Below are positions 47,042 through 59,176 of a DNA stretch of 64,000 bases, piece by piece. Source of the stretch: Pocillopora verrucosa (lineage: Eukaryota; Cnidaria; Anthozoa; Scleractinia; Pocilloporidae). The stretch's first letter is position 1, and every line of letters begins with the position of its first letter. The position numbers and the translations under genes were made by a program. Below the pieces are notes generated by a model. It was not told where the DNA came from, ran no database searches, and worked only from the letters and a program-made list of their open reading frames with translations. Where the stretch lies: NCBI RefSeq assembly GCF_036669915.1, contig NC_089312.1, positions 11,527,209-11,591,208 on the forward strand, read 5' to 3'.

Positions 47042-49813
47042 ATGAATGAAAAGTTGTTGGTCCTGGTCCTTTCATTAACCTTGGTTCCTAACGCCTTTCA
47101 CTCAGGTAAGATAATCCAAGAGTACTAAAAATATTCAAATATTTAAACTGGCCATAGCAAGTGAACTTTAGATACTTCAGTACAAATGATTATTCCAATC
47201 TTAAGCAGATAGCCAATTGATTGTGCATAACGTCATGTTTGTGTTACTTGTGTAGGCCTGAGTCACAAACACAAGACCAAACACCATGCGTTCAGGAAGG
47301 AAAGGAACTCAACTGATTTCGTCAAGCGAACGTCAGCTCACCTTCGAGACTCGAAAAGAATTGTTGAAATGGAGAAGAAAGATACATCTCGAAAGAGAAG
47401 ATTATTTCCTCCTGCAAAAAAAGATGAAATAGCAAAGAATGAGATTTTAGTGAGGGAACTGGCTTTGTCATCTTTCGCTGGAGACGTTAAAAACTCTATG
47501 AAGAGAGACAAGAAACACAAAATTACGAAGAAAATTTATCCAAAAACAAAAACAAGACTTGCTTTACGAGCTACATCAACAGCGAAAAGCACTCAGAAAA
47601 GAACTTCCATAATTTTGCCTTCAGCTACAGGAGATAGATCTCAGCCTGAACACGCACTTCCTATTTCTCGCACTCTCTTCACTGCATTGGGGCTGTTGTT
47701 GAACGAAAAGAATCATTTTGTTAAAGACTCCAATGCCCTGTCCCTGGCTAAAGTGCTTCTTGACAATGACAAAGCAGTAAGTCAAGAGCACAAAACTGTT
47801 GGTTCTGATCCTCAAAACTCTAAAGCTGAGTATCCTCAAGATTTTGGGAGCAAACTATTACGTCTTTTGAACGTTTCATCGTTTCGGAACAGTCCATCTG
47901 GTGAGCGGAAGTCTACTATACATACCGAGCTTATCAATCCTACAGAGTTGGGAATCTCAATATTGAGACTGTTGTTTGGGCGCAAGGCACACCTTGTAAC
48001 CAAACCCACATACAAACCTTTGCTCCGGTATAATCCAACCGATTCAAGTTCACGAATAAAACTTTTACCTCAAACAAGACAGTTAGATAAAGGGAATGCA
48101 ATGATAACGAATAGGAAACATCACAAAAAGTCATTTTCTTTTGCCCTAGCAAAAGCTGTTAGCGATCTTATCAAGTCTATGGCTAAGGAAGAACTAAAAA
48201 ATTACTTGCGAAAAATGAATGACGATCCCAAATTTACAAAGGGTGCATCGTTGTCAAGGGTACCTGACAGTTTTTGGCCCTCGAAGAAAGTGGTGGACGT
48301 TCAAGGGAATCGGAAATCGTGGGTTCTTTTAAAAATTCCAAAATCAGGAGAATCAATGGTGCCTAATAAAGATTTCTCCGATGAACCTCTTCAAGAAAAG
48401 GAAACCGATGTGGACAATGAGACCGAATCTGAAAAAAAGCCGACAGGTATTGTGGATACTTTAGGGAAACTTAACGATGCTCAGCCTTTATCTCAGGAAA
48501 ACCTCAAAAAAGATGTAGGTGAACCCTCAAAAGACACAGCGAATGAAAACACAAAAGTGCGACCGACCACCAAGGCTGGTTACAGCGTGAGGATTCTACC
48601 CTCATTAAAAGGGACAGCTGAGAAACAAACTGATAGTTACCACACAAATAGGAAGCCTCAGTCTGCCACACAAACTACAGCTGCATTCGCCGAAGCTGTC
48701 CAAAAGTTATTGCAAGCAGTACAATCCAGTATCAAAAGTCTCCAGGGCAAACACGTGATAAATTATCCTTCGGATCTAAGCCCAACAGAAGAGAATCAAC
48801 ATATAAACATTCCGTCCACAAGAACTGGAAGTGTAAGAGCCATACAAAAAGACCCAGTTTCTGTACATTACGTTGAACCCACGATAAAGACTCAATTTAT
48901 GCAAGATATTCCTGTCCATGGGAAAGCGAACTCCGTAGAACTGTCCGCTCTAATCAGAGAAGCTGGGCAAGAAGATCGGAAGCCTCAAAAGGATCGAGCA
49001 AATGCGCTCTTTGACCCATTGAAAGACCTAGAAATATCACCATCTGAACCAATTACAAAATCAAATTCCCCGACGAAAGCGCTGGCTCCATCTGACAATG
49101 TCCTTTTTGAGTCTGCCACAGAGATCGGAACTCCTAGAGACAAGCAAGAATCCTCCACAGTACAGCACATCAAGGAAGGTAACGTTCAACCGTTTTTGCC
49201 CTTTTAATTTATGTTGTTGCCATCCTTTGTCTTTTTGATATTGATGCTGTCGAGGTCTGGTTTAACCGCACTATTCTCTTGTTGACTAGATCTTGAAACT
49301 TTTGCTGAGAAGGGCCTTCAAGCTCATAATCATTATCGTCAAGAACACCACTCTTCTAATCTTCGTTGGTCAGACGTACTTGCTACGCAAGCAGAAAAAA
49401 TGGCATATGATATGGCCATGAGGGGAATCGTCGAACGCTCAGAATTAGCAATGTCGATGGGTTATGGAGAAAATGTGGCAAAAATCACAGGCGTCCCATT
49501 CAACGACGCTGGAGAAGTGGCAACTAATCTTTGGTATAGCGAATCACGTAATTATAGTTATTCGTATCCACGAGTAATTCCACAGACTGACGCATTCACT
49601 CAACTGGTCTGGAGAGGAACGAAAGAGATAGGCATGGGATGCGCCAAGGATGTCGCTACTAATGATTTGTATGTGGTGGCTTTGTATAAACCTCCAGGGA
49701 ATGATCGGCGACGTTTACGAGATAATGTACTCAATAAAGGAACTATGACAGAGGACGTTTACGCCACAATATTTAAGAGGGCAAAAATGCTACCAAATAC
49801 AACCCTTAATTGA
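47042..49813 (+). CDS. Secreted CAP-domain protein 1 with basic disordered region (no TSP1)
   Basis: Three exons, 47042-47105, 47256-49178 and 49290-49813, all joined in phase 1 (836 residues). Exon 1 is a signal peptide (LLVLVLSLTLVPNAFHS). Exon 2 is a single 1.9-kb Lys/Arg/Ser/Thr-rich low-complexity segment with a furin-like RKRR at about residues 67-70 and spaced Leu-rich helices (FTALGLLLNEK, LLRLLNVSS, ISILRLLFGRK, AVQKLLQAVQ). Exon 3 is the CAP domain (SCP/PR-1 fold, about 663-836): HNHYRQEH, GYGENVAK, LWYSESRNYSYSYP, DAFTQLVW and VVALYKPPGN. It is closest in length and low Cys content to the GAPR-1 type. The usual His before FTQ is Ala here. CAP proteins are secreted and bind lipids or receptors; the role here is unknown. 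First of three tandem paralogues. AATAAA lies at about 49840. Confidence 0.9.
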
Positions 49814-51345
49814 TATACCTTGTTTATTAAAAGCTTGAAAATAAATACTTTTATTTGTTTTCATGTTTGTTTATGGATGAAAGACTTGGTAACAGTGAGA
49901 CGAATTTTTTCGAGAATGATACAGAAAAAGGTAAACGCAACGGTAATTAAGTTGTAACTGAAATGTAAAATAAACTTTTCCTCAATAACCAAAAAATGCA
50001 GAATATTCTCATTGAAACACCTAATACAGCTTATTTCCACGATATAATTGGAGCGCGTTCTTTACATGCTTAGGTAAACTATTTTTATGATTGAGTTGAA
50101 AAATAACGACTATAGAACCACCCTCTTTTCTTTTTAAATTCGTCACGTACAACGTTACATTCTGTCTTTCATTATAATATTATTCCAGGAGAGGCTTAGA
50201 GACACACTCTAAGGTAAACCTGTAGAGGAATACTCCGGAAATTCGGATGCTTTCTAAAACAATCAGACGAGCCTTTCATTTCTGCGAGGTATTTTGGGAT
50301 GTCTTTTTGTACATGCCGCGTTTTATTTACCCTCAGCACCGATTATTTGTTGTAGCTCCGGTTCTACACTTGTCGAGGAATCGAGGGTTTGACGAAGATA
50401 TTTTACGAGCCTTAAAAAAACCGTAAGACCGAATGTTACTCCTCGGACCGTAAATTTTTTTGACACGTAGTTATGTAATGAATAGAGCACCTGCCCAAAA
50501 GACTATCTCTATTACTAATTTAACCTGTTTTCTCGGTGAAAATCAGATCTTTTGCAATGGCCAAAAATAATGTATCTGCCGCTTAAAACAAACCTGGTAT
50601 GTAACTGGTAAGTGAGTTATTGTGCCATTTTCATTATTTTATTATTAGGTTGTGTGCTCCGGTGTAAGATATGAATCTCACTGAATTTCCAAAAGCTTTA
50701 CAGCCGAGCATATATGAACCGGAAGAAGGAAAATTGACAAATCCTCGCTCGTCCAAGTCGAGATGCGAGAAATATTTTAGTGTTTACTACCAAACGACTA
50801 ATGGATCAAGAAAGCATTTCAGCCATCGTAACCAATAACCACTTTACATGTCTATCAGACACAGAGATCGACACATGATATCTTATTTTCATTTACCAAG
50901 AATCACGGAAGATAGGGACCTCTGAATCAAACATTTAAACAAGAGGATGACATTTACATTTATGCGACTTCTCGACTAGGAAGAAATTACCAGAGCATGT
51001 CATATCTGGACCCAAATACCGATGATTCTATATTCAGTTGGAGGGAGCCAAAATCGAGATCTTTTATTACTCAAAAGGGCCCGAAAAGTTTCCCATTCAT
51101 GTCCCCGGTAAACTAAGTTGCCAACTCAGATGAATGTCGTAACACGCGCGTTTGACCAAGTCCATTTCTATAATTCGTTGCACTCTTTTATTCTTGAATC
51201 ATACTTACCTAGTTCAATCATTTTCACATTTCTATAAGGTATTTAATCTCGCTGATTTATTTGTTTGTTAACGGCATTTTATATGGTTTTAAAAGGAAAT
51301 TACAGCCATGCTCTTGGTGGGCAGAATTGTTTAACAGCTGAGAAG
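49814..51345. other. Intergenic between CAP genes 1 and 2
   Basis: Contains the polyadenylation signal of gene 1 and presumably the promoter of gene 2. No further coding sequence is recognised. Confidence 0.5.
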
Positions 51346-54300
51346 ATGACCAAGGCTTCCATTCCCACGCTGTTAATACTAGCGTTCCTGTTACTTATAG
51401 TAAAAGGTATGTTTTGATGCATATTTTCCTGTCTTCTTTTCAAATCCAACTCAAGGACTGTTTGCAAACTTCTTTCCTCAGGTTCTCGGGAGAAGATAAC
51501 CCGGAAAAAGCATGAAAGAAAAATACCTGCGCTGCCATTCGAGAAAATTACACGATCAGCTCTTATCGGATTAAAACCAGAGGATGTTTTTAAAGTGACT
51601 AATGCAGGTTGGCAAGAAGTTTCTCTGTTGTCTAATAAAATCATCGTCATAGACCTTTATAACGGTATTTTGTTATGTGCTAGGGTCAGATACCGAGGGC
51701 ACAAGAAAAAATAATGTAAATTCTCTACAACAACTTCCAGCGATTAAAGGTAATTGTTTATTTATACGTTTTGTTATAAATTAAGTTTCATAACAGCGTT
51801 CCTTCAGATCACATTGAACCAAGTGCACATTAAAGCGAATATACCTTGTCTCCCAACAGTGACTAAGCAATTTACTTTATCATAAAACCCATTTGCTGGG
51901 ATAAGAAGATAATTGTCTGTTTAACTCTGGGGTGATGTGAGTATTTAATATCATACCTACCCACCAGTAGTAGAGTCATACTTGTCCCTAATTTGACCTT
52001 TCATCTTTTCCTTTTTCCTTGGACTCAGAGGAACAAAGTTTGACAAACAGTGCCCTATTGTATTCTGGACAGCTGTCATCACTTGACCAACGATTGGTGA
52101 ACCAATTTGACAAAGGTAATGTTTCATTAGTATTCAATGTAATTTAATCTAATAGAATAATCAAGATTATAACATCACTCAGCTATTATTTTGAAATAAA
52201 ACAACTAAAACTTTTCCTAGGACATATAAAATTATCCAGGTTATACTTCCTTACGTTAGCTTTAACTCTGTGTAGTGTGAGCTCTCAACGATGCTACGGG
52301 GAAAGCCGTGACCGCTTAATACAGGTCAACCGCCTTTTAAAGGTTCCACAGATCGTGCATACAATAAAAAAAACACAAAACAAGTCGTTTTATGCTATAA
52401 TGTACCACTTAATGCACAAAAGCTCCCTTAAAAATAATTTTTACATTGATTTCGGGCGATAAAAATGAATTCAACTTTACAAAGAAAATCATTCTCAGTT
52501 TTATTTGAGTGATTCTACTTTATGTGACCGAAAATGCAAGTAAAAGTAAATACAAACAGGCCGTTAGGACACAGTAAACGGTGTCCACGACCGCTTCATA
52601 GAGGTGACTAGGGCTCTGGTAGTATATTAATCCGAAGTTTCTTTTGTTCATCTTAACACTAATAAGGTTACACTTTTAAAATATTCAGGAAGGGTTACCC
52701 ATCAAATTAACCTTGTTTTTTTCTTTCTCTATTTCTGTATTGGGTATCTAGTATTTTTTTGACAAAATAGTTTTCCCTCTCAAAAGAACTTACAGGAAAT
52801 CATGAGGATTATTTGCATGGCACAATGTCAAAGACTGAAGACGGTTATGTGATGGATCCTTCTCATAACAAGTCACCAAACGGTAACTTATTAGAAATTT
52901 AGAGTGGTGTGTAATTTTTAGACTTTTGAGGTCCAAGGAATTCGGAAAGAAGCGTAGGAAAACTAAGAGAATACAATTGCCCCGCTTATGACAAAGCTAT
53001 AGAGCAAAGATTAAACTCTTGGTGTTCACCATTGACTTCCAAATATTGTTAGAAAGAAATGGTTTCTTTTTTCCTGTGCATGTGCTTAAAGAGCCTATTC
53101 AAAATATTGAAAACCATTTGGGTAACGCTAATTTCTTCTTCTTCAGATTTTAGTAAGAGTAGTAGGAACTTCGTTGAGAAGGTAACAAGAGATGAAATGG
53201 GGAGAACTGAAGATATGAGTAAGCACCCACGTCACTTCTGCACGTGCATGCGACGACCGAAAAAATGCACGTTTCATGTATAAGGTTCAGGTCTGTTGAC
53301 CACCTGTTCTGGGGTCTAAAATGGTATCTGAATTTGCGACAAAAGCAATGGTTTCCTTCTTTCCTCTTACAGCTGCAGTTTCTGTTTGAGAAGTATTAAG
53401 AAATAGGTTGAATTGTATCCAGCCTCTTTTCCCTCTTTGTTGCAACATTTGTAAGTGGATAAGGCGTCAAATTGGGTAAGAAGTTTTCAAACCGACAGGA
53501 ACGAAACTGAACTGTCTGGAGGCCTTGCATAATCCGTACTCTCGTTTGCAGGTACTGTTCGTAATGGAGGGCTGGATAATGATTTCTATCGCCAAATAAG
53601 CCAGATAGACAACGATCAGCCACAAGCTTCTGATGCTGGTAAAGTCAGTGACATGTACAAAGATAACCCTTTACCTGAGTACAGCTACAAGGAGTCAGAA
53701 TTCGACAAAATGCCTGATTACAATTCTAAGTTTGGAAACAATCCGTTCGAAATGCCAAAGAATTATTATCAAGAACTTGATACCCAAGATAAAGAACTCT
53801 TTGAGGGCCTTAATACAAATCAAGAACACCACCAAAACTCCCCATCTGATAACTCGGATCTTTTTTCTGCGATTGGTAAAAAGGTCATTCTTGACTTGCT
53901 GAACCATCGAAACGACTCAGATCACCAGAGCGAAGACCATCTTAAGCAAGACTTTCTCAAGAAAGTGATAGGAGAAAAAATTGAACAAAATGATGCGGCA
54001 ATTGGCTCTTTGCTTGCAACTAAACAAGCAACAACTCTGTCACCTTTTCACAGTCAAGTGAAAACACTGATGACGGCTAACCCTAACGTGATCAGTTATC
54101 ATTTGCCTACATTACCATCGCAAGGAAACGTTTTAACGTCAGGGAAGATATCTTCGAAAAGTATAATGATCAATGAGCAACAACCACCAAGCACGACAAA
54201 TGAAGACAACCTACATATTCAAGGACAAGTTTCTCGAGGTGGTCCTCCTACGCCATCTCGAATGATGAAAGATCAGTCCGCAGATATCCCAAATAGCAAA

Positions 54301-56457
54301 ACGCTATTTAGAAACGCTTTGCAATCTAAAGAAACAGACTCACCAAATGATAGTTATGTGACACTTAAAATATCTGGTGCTGGAAAACCTGTTAGTTTTA
54401 AAGCTGGAACTAGTAATGACGGATCGCTAGTTCTTAAAATACCTGGCAATGTCACATTAACGGAATCGGATCCAAAAAAAACCATTAAAAGTGGAACGTT
54501 CCCCAAAATGAAAGAATATAACAACTATAACCCACAAATAGCAACAGATGCTGACGAAATGAACCGTTATCTCTGGGAAAGCCAAACAGATCCAGGAAGA
54601 GAATTCTCTAAGAAAGGAAATATGATTAAAGGTTTTGATGACGATTTGACAACAAATATGCTTAGCTGGCAGATTCTGGGGAAAACGAATTCCAAATTAA
54701 ATAACGGCAATGATTGGGAACATAATGAGGGTCTTTTTCACGAGGCAGATCTACCCTCTGTGAGCCCAACCAGAGGTCGCAACGTTGGCGAGAATCAAAG
54801 AAGTCCGACTGCAGTGCACGGTTTTAAACAAATATCTCCAACCAAATACAATGAACTAGACAGAATATCATTTGCCGGGGTAGGACAATCTCCCCCACCA
54901 GATATATTTCCTCTAAGCTCAAGACTGCGGGAAGGAGAAGAAAAGCACAAGTTTTTGTCCTTGAAAAGCTTTTTGAGGCCATCTAGGTTTTTCGAGGACC
55001 ATCCTGAAAACAGGGCAAGACTCAGCTTTAGACCGGACCACGACTTAACGAGATCGTCCACCAATAGGAAGTTGGAAAATGGTTAGAATCAAAAATATTA
55101 ACTACCATCATGTAAATGTGCCGGCAAAAAATATCCAAGCTATTTTCATCAGAAAGTTGTAAGGTTTTGAAACGACTTAAGCTTCCAACTATGCCGGTAA
55201 TCGGAAATTTTTTTAATCAATCAGCATGTATGGAAAACTACTACTTCATCGGGGGCTACTTCTGTAATTTCTGCCAAAGCAAAATTAAAAGGTCAATCAA
55301 ACCTAAAAAAATATACAAGGCGTCTTTGACAACTTAAGGGAAAAGGTGAAGACTGTTTTTGGTTTAAATTACACGGGAAAATTCCTTTACTTTTATTAAA
55401 GTCCAGGAACGTAGCCATAGAAAACTGATATGGTCAAACTTTTGAACCATAGTGAAATACTTTAACTAGTACAGGTTTTGGTCACAGGCCACGATAGATA
55501 GGCTGTTTTCAATCGAAGGATGCTTAATTCTATACTTTCTGCACAGGTGTGAAGGATTCTTGGTCGCCATGTTCAGTGACCTGTGGTCAAGGTATTCAAG
55601 CTAGAGCTCAGTTCTGCCAGGGAAGACAGTGTAAGGGATACAGAACAGAAAGCAGGGCTTGTTTCATGCACCCATGTCCCGGTAAGACTCACTTCCAGGG
55701 AAAAAGAGCAGGAAACCGGTAATGTCAAACTGCTCATAAGCATTTGGATTATACATCCTTTGCTAACATAATTATACATATAAATTAGATTATAATGATA
55801 ATGAGGTATACAAAATAAGACCGGATAAATTTAAAACTGATTCATTTTTCATCTCTGAAAAAACACCGTAATTTATCTCTCACTTTTTTGCTGTCAATCT
55901 TAGGCTTTATTTTCCTCGGTCGATTTAGAATGATATTACGCCATTTCGGAAGAAAGATGCTGCATGAGTGATATTTAATCTTAAATGCCATTTCTTGAAT
56001 TTTGTCAGAGCAACTAGGGAGAGCTGGTCTTCGTTTACATAACAAGTTTAGAACATGGCACGGAAGTCCTCCTCTGAAGTGGTCCAAGCGTTTGGCCTCA
56101 AAGGCTCAGGAAATCGCTAAACATTTAGCAGATAATTCAATCCATTTAACGGACTTGAAAAAGGAGCATATCGGTATTAACGTGGCCCGCCTGTGGCACA
56201 GTTACGACATCGCTGCCGAGAAAGCTACCGCTGACTGGTATAGCGAAGTCAAGAGCTACAACTTCGACGATCCAATGATCGACAAGTCTACCAGGCACTT
56301 TACTCAACTTATATGGAGAGATTCGAAGTGGCTCGGAATTGGGGAAGCAAAAAGCTTGGATGGAAAGCACACTGTTGTGGTTGCACTTTATGATCCACCT
56401 GGAAACTTAAGACATAAGGAGAAAAGCAACATCCATATACCTGAATCACAGAGTTAG
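51346..56457 (+). CDS. Secreted TSP1-CAP protein 2 with mixed-charge disordered region
   Basis: Nine exons: 51346-51406, 51482-51607, 51684-51749, 52029-52115, 52796-52882, 53147-53218, 53552-55081, 55547-55681 and 56009-56457 (870 residues). Every intron is phase 1. Exon 1 is a signal peptide (IPTLLILAFLLLIV). Five short exons and then one 1.5-kb exon encode a polar Asn/Ser/Asp/Lys-rich region with a helical patch (AIGKKVILDLL). Exon 8 is one thrombospondin type 1 repeat with six Cys and the core WSPCSVTCGQG. Exon 9 is the CAP domain: LHNKFRTWHG, LKWSKRLASKAQEIA, DWYSEVKSYNF, RHFTQLIW, VVALYDPPGN. The GEN motif reads GIN, losing a Glu usually in the CAP tetrad. TSP1 repeats bind glycosaminoglycans and matrix, so an extracellular-matrix location is likely. 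The short-exon boundaries are supported by phase only, so they are less sure. Confidence 0.88.
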
Positions 56458-59176
56458 GAAAGCAGGGAAGCGCTGCTAATCATATTTGTCTGAGCTAGTC
56501 ATATTTAAATAGATATCCGCCAGTGGCTTTTTGCAGCTTACACGTTTGGATTAGGTGCTGCACATTGAAAATGTCTTTTACATGGACCCTAAAGGCTCTT
56601 TATAAGAGGAAATGTACCACAGTTTCCATAAAGGAACTGAAAACGAGATCATATTCAGTTTGATTGAAGCGCGTGTGTTACTTTTTACATACCACTTGGA
56701 ACTGACAGTTGAATTGAAAGTTGAAGATCCGTTGCAAAAAAATTGTTTCCTTATGTCTACAACACAAAACCAGTGTCTGAATACCTCAAACCTTAAGCGC
56801 TTTTATGGCCACGTGCTCGTCCAAGTTTTCTTTAAACTCTGTTTAAGAAGAATCTTGCGACAAGAACACAAGATTGTTCGTTCTCTTAAAGTTGTTCTCC
56901 TCGCAGTTTACCAGGTACTATATAAAACCGTCGTCAAAGGCAAACCATTAGTCAAAGTATTTTTCTTTTGGGTGGTCGTCGAATTTCTCGATTTCGTCAA
57001 ATCGGGAGGGTTGTTTTAATTGGTCCCAAATGTTATCACTATTGCATTTTATAAGCATCAAAGCCAAGCGGCCTTGCGCTGACTCTACATGTCAGTCACA
57101 TCTTAAAAAATATTAGCGTTGCCCCTTTTCAAGAAGACGAAGCCTATCTCTGACCCCACTTACACGCCTCAGTGACTAGCAGACGTGAAACACGAAAAGA
57201 AGACGAGTCGAGAAGTGATGCGATGAAGAGGAAGTTAGTGGAGTGGGATTTTATTTCTTCACTTTCTTGTCCGTTTAATTTAACGTCTGCTACACAGCTC
57301 AAGGCTCGCTGAACAGTATCTCGAAACATAAGAAAAAAAAGTGTCTAGGATACATTGGTTGGCAAGAATAAGGAAAATTAAGTATCTTGAAGAAATCAAG
57401 TAATAATTAACTTTAATCAACCATTTGAAAATAAAATGTTACTTGCTGAAAGATTGACGTCTATGGTCATACCCTTGCAAGTCTAGACATATCAGTCCGG
57501 GCGAGTAACATCTCCAGTATCCTACCGGCCTTTTCAGGTATCGACACTTTTACAATACTCTTACCTACCTAATTTTTTTCAGGTATTAGGCGTGCGAAAT
57601 CACCTTAGAATTATTATTTCACATCAACCAAACACGGGATTTGAAATCGCCGCACGTCTGAAATGGCTGCATTAAAACTCTCTTGATTTACTCATATCCT
57701 ACAGGAATGTTAACAACAGCCAATGTAATTACGTGCTCATGTCATTGCTATTCCATCATAAGCAGTCCTCACCTCTTTAAAAATCATTTTCAAGCTTTAA
57801 CATGTGGTTAAGGAAGTTACCGTTATATTTTGCAAAATTTAAGCAGTTCATCGTAACCTACAAAAGATCCCAGAGATCCGTGGGACTTCTAGCAGTGTGA
57901 CAGCCATATCCATCGTAGTCATATAATTGGCCACAAAAATGTAATGCAATGCGATGATGTCTCTGCGAAAAACTAAAATAAGTTTTCATACTGAAATCTG
58001 CATGCAAGCTGAAAAGGAGGCGTTCATGGAATAATATACCCGAATCATGTGTGCTTGACCTACTTTTCTGTTATAAGGGCGAAAATCCCATGAAGCATCC
58101 TTCATTTCAGCTATTCACATTTTTTAAAGGAAACCATGCGTTAAAGTGAATCAATTGGAAACCCGTAAAGGAATTGCCACCGTCAGGTGATTAAGCAAAT
58201 TTAGATGAAATTCGTCAGGATGAGGTTCCCACGAATCGGTAAAATATATATACATACCATACAGTGTAAGTTCAAATACACATCCTCATAAAATTAAAGT
58301 GTAATTACAAATCTCCCTTTTCCACAAATTCCATCAACTATTCATCACTGGAACACTTTCAGGTATTCAAACTCTATCATCTGCGATTTAAACGTCGTTA
58401 ATATCGAAACGCCTCAACACTTGAAAATGGGTTAGAGAATTAATTGCAAGACTGACAAAGGTAAGGATGTAAATAATTTGGGAAGTATTAATTTTATGTG
58501 TTCATGATGGGCAGCTGTATTTGTTTTTATGTCATATTAGATTTGGTATTAGGGTTTGTTTACGTGTTTAGTTTAATTTTAAGTTCGAGGGGTCTCAAAC
58601 CTTGAAGCCGTCGATATTTAACTGAAGGGTGTACACTTAAAAGCGTTATTTAACTGTACTGTTAAACCGTGTTCACTGTGCGAAATGTTTTACATGAAGC
58701 AACTGAACAGAGAGACCTTTATGTCGCCTAATTCCCTACTTTTTTGGTTATCGTTCATATCAACCTTCATTTTAACTAGCTGTAAATCGACAAGAAAAAT
58801 TATTGAAATAAGTGCACAAGTTGCAGTTCCTCTGTATTACCCTAAAAGTCCTCCATCAGTATGCATATTTTCCAGACTGTTTTCTATAGTTTTTCAATGT
58901 TCCTAACAAGAAAAATTTAGGACATGAACTATGTTCGTTTGTCTCACGATTTCACGACTTCGTGACTCAAGGTGAATTTGTTTAACACTCAAGAGCTGCT
59001 TTCGTAAGCGATTATTTCTTTCATGCTCATGACCTTAATGTTTGATTATAGATGCCTGCCACTTCTAGCGGTTAAAGGGTCTAGTTTGCAGTGCAATCGT
59101 AAACACAATTTATTTGTGAGACCTCCATAACTCTCAGTTCCCAGTTTCATGATGCATGTTAAATTCTCTCAACAGC
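56458..59176. other. Intergenic between CAP genes 2 and 3
   Basis: Contains the gene 2 3' UTR and gene 3 promoter. A 135-codon ORF at 56612-57019 has no recognisable domain and starts inside the probable 3' UTR. An ORF at 58685-58906 is similarly unsupported. Confidence 0.5.

Noticed and set aside
56612-57019. 135-codon plus-strand ORF after CAP gene 2
   Set aside because: It lies in the probable 3' UTR and has no recognisable domain; hydrophobic runs arise from T-rich codons.
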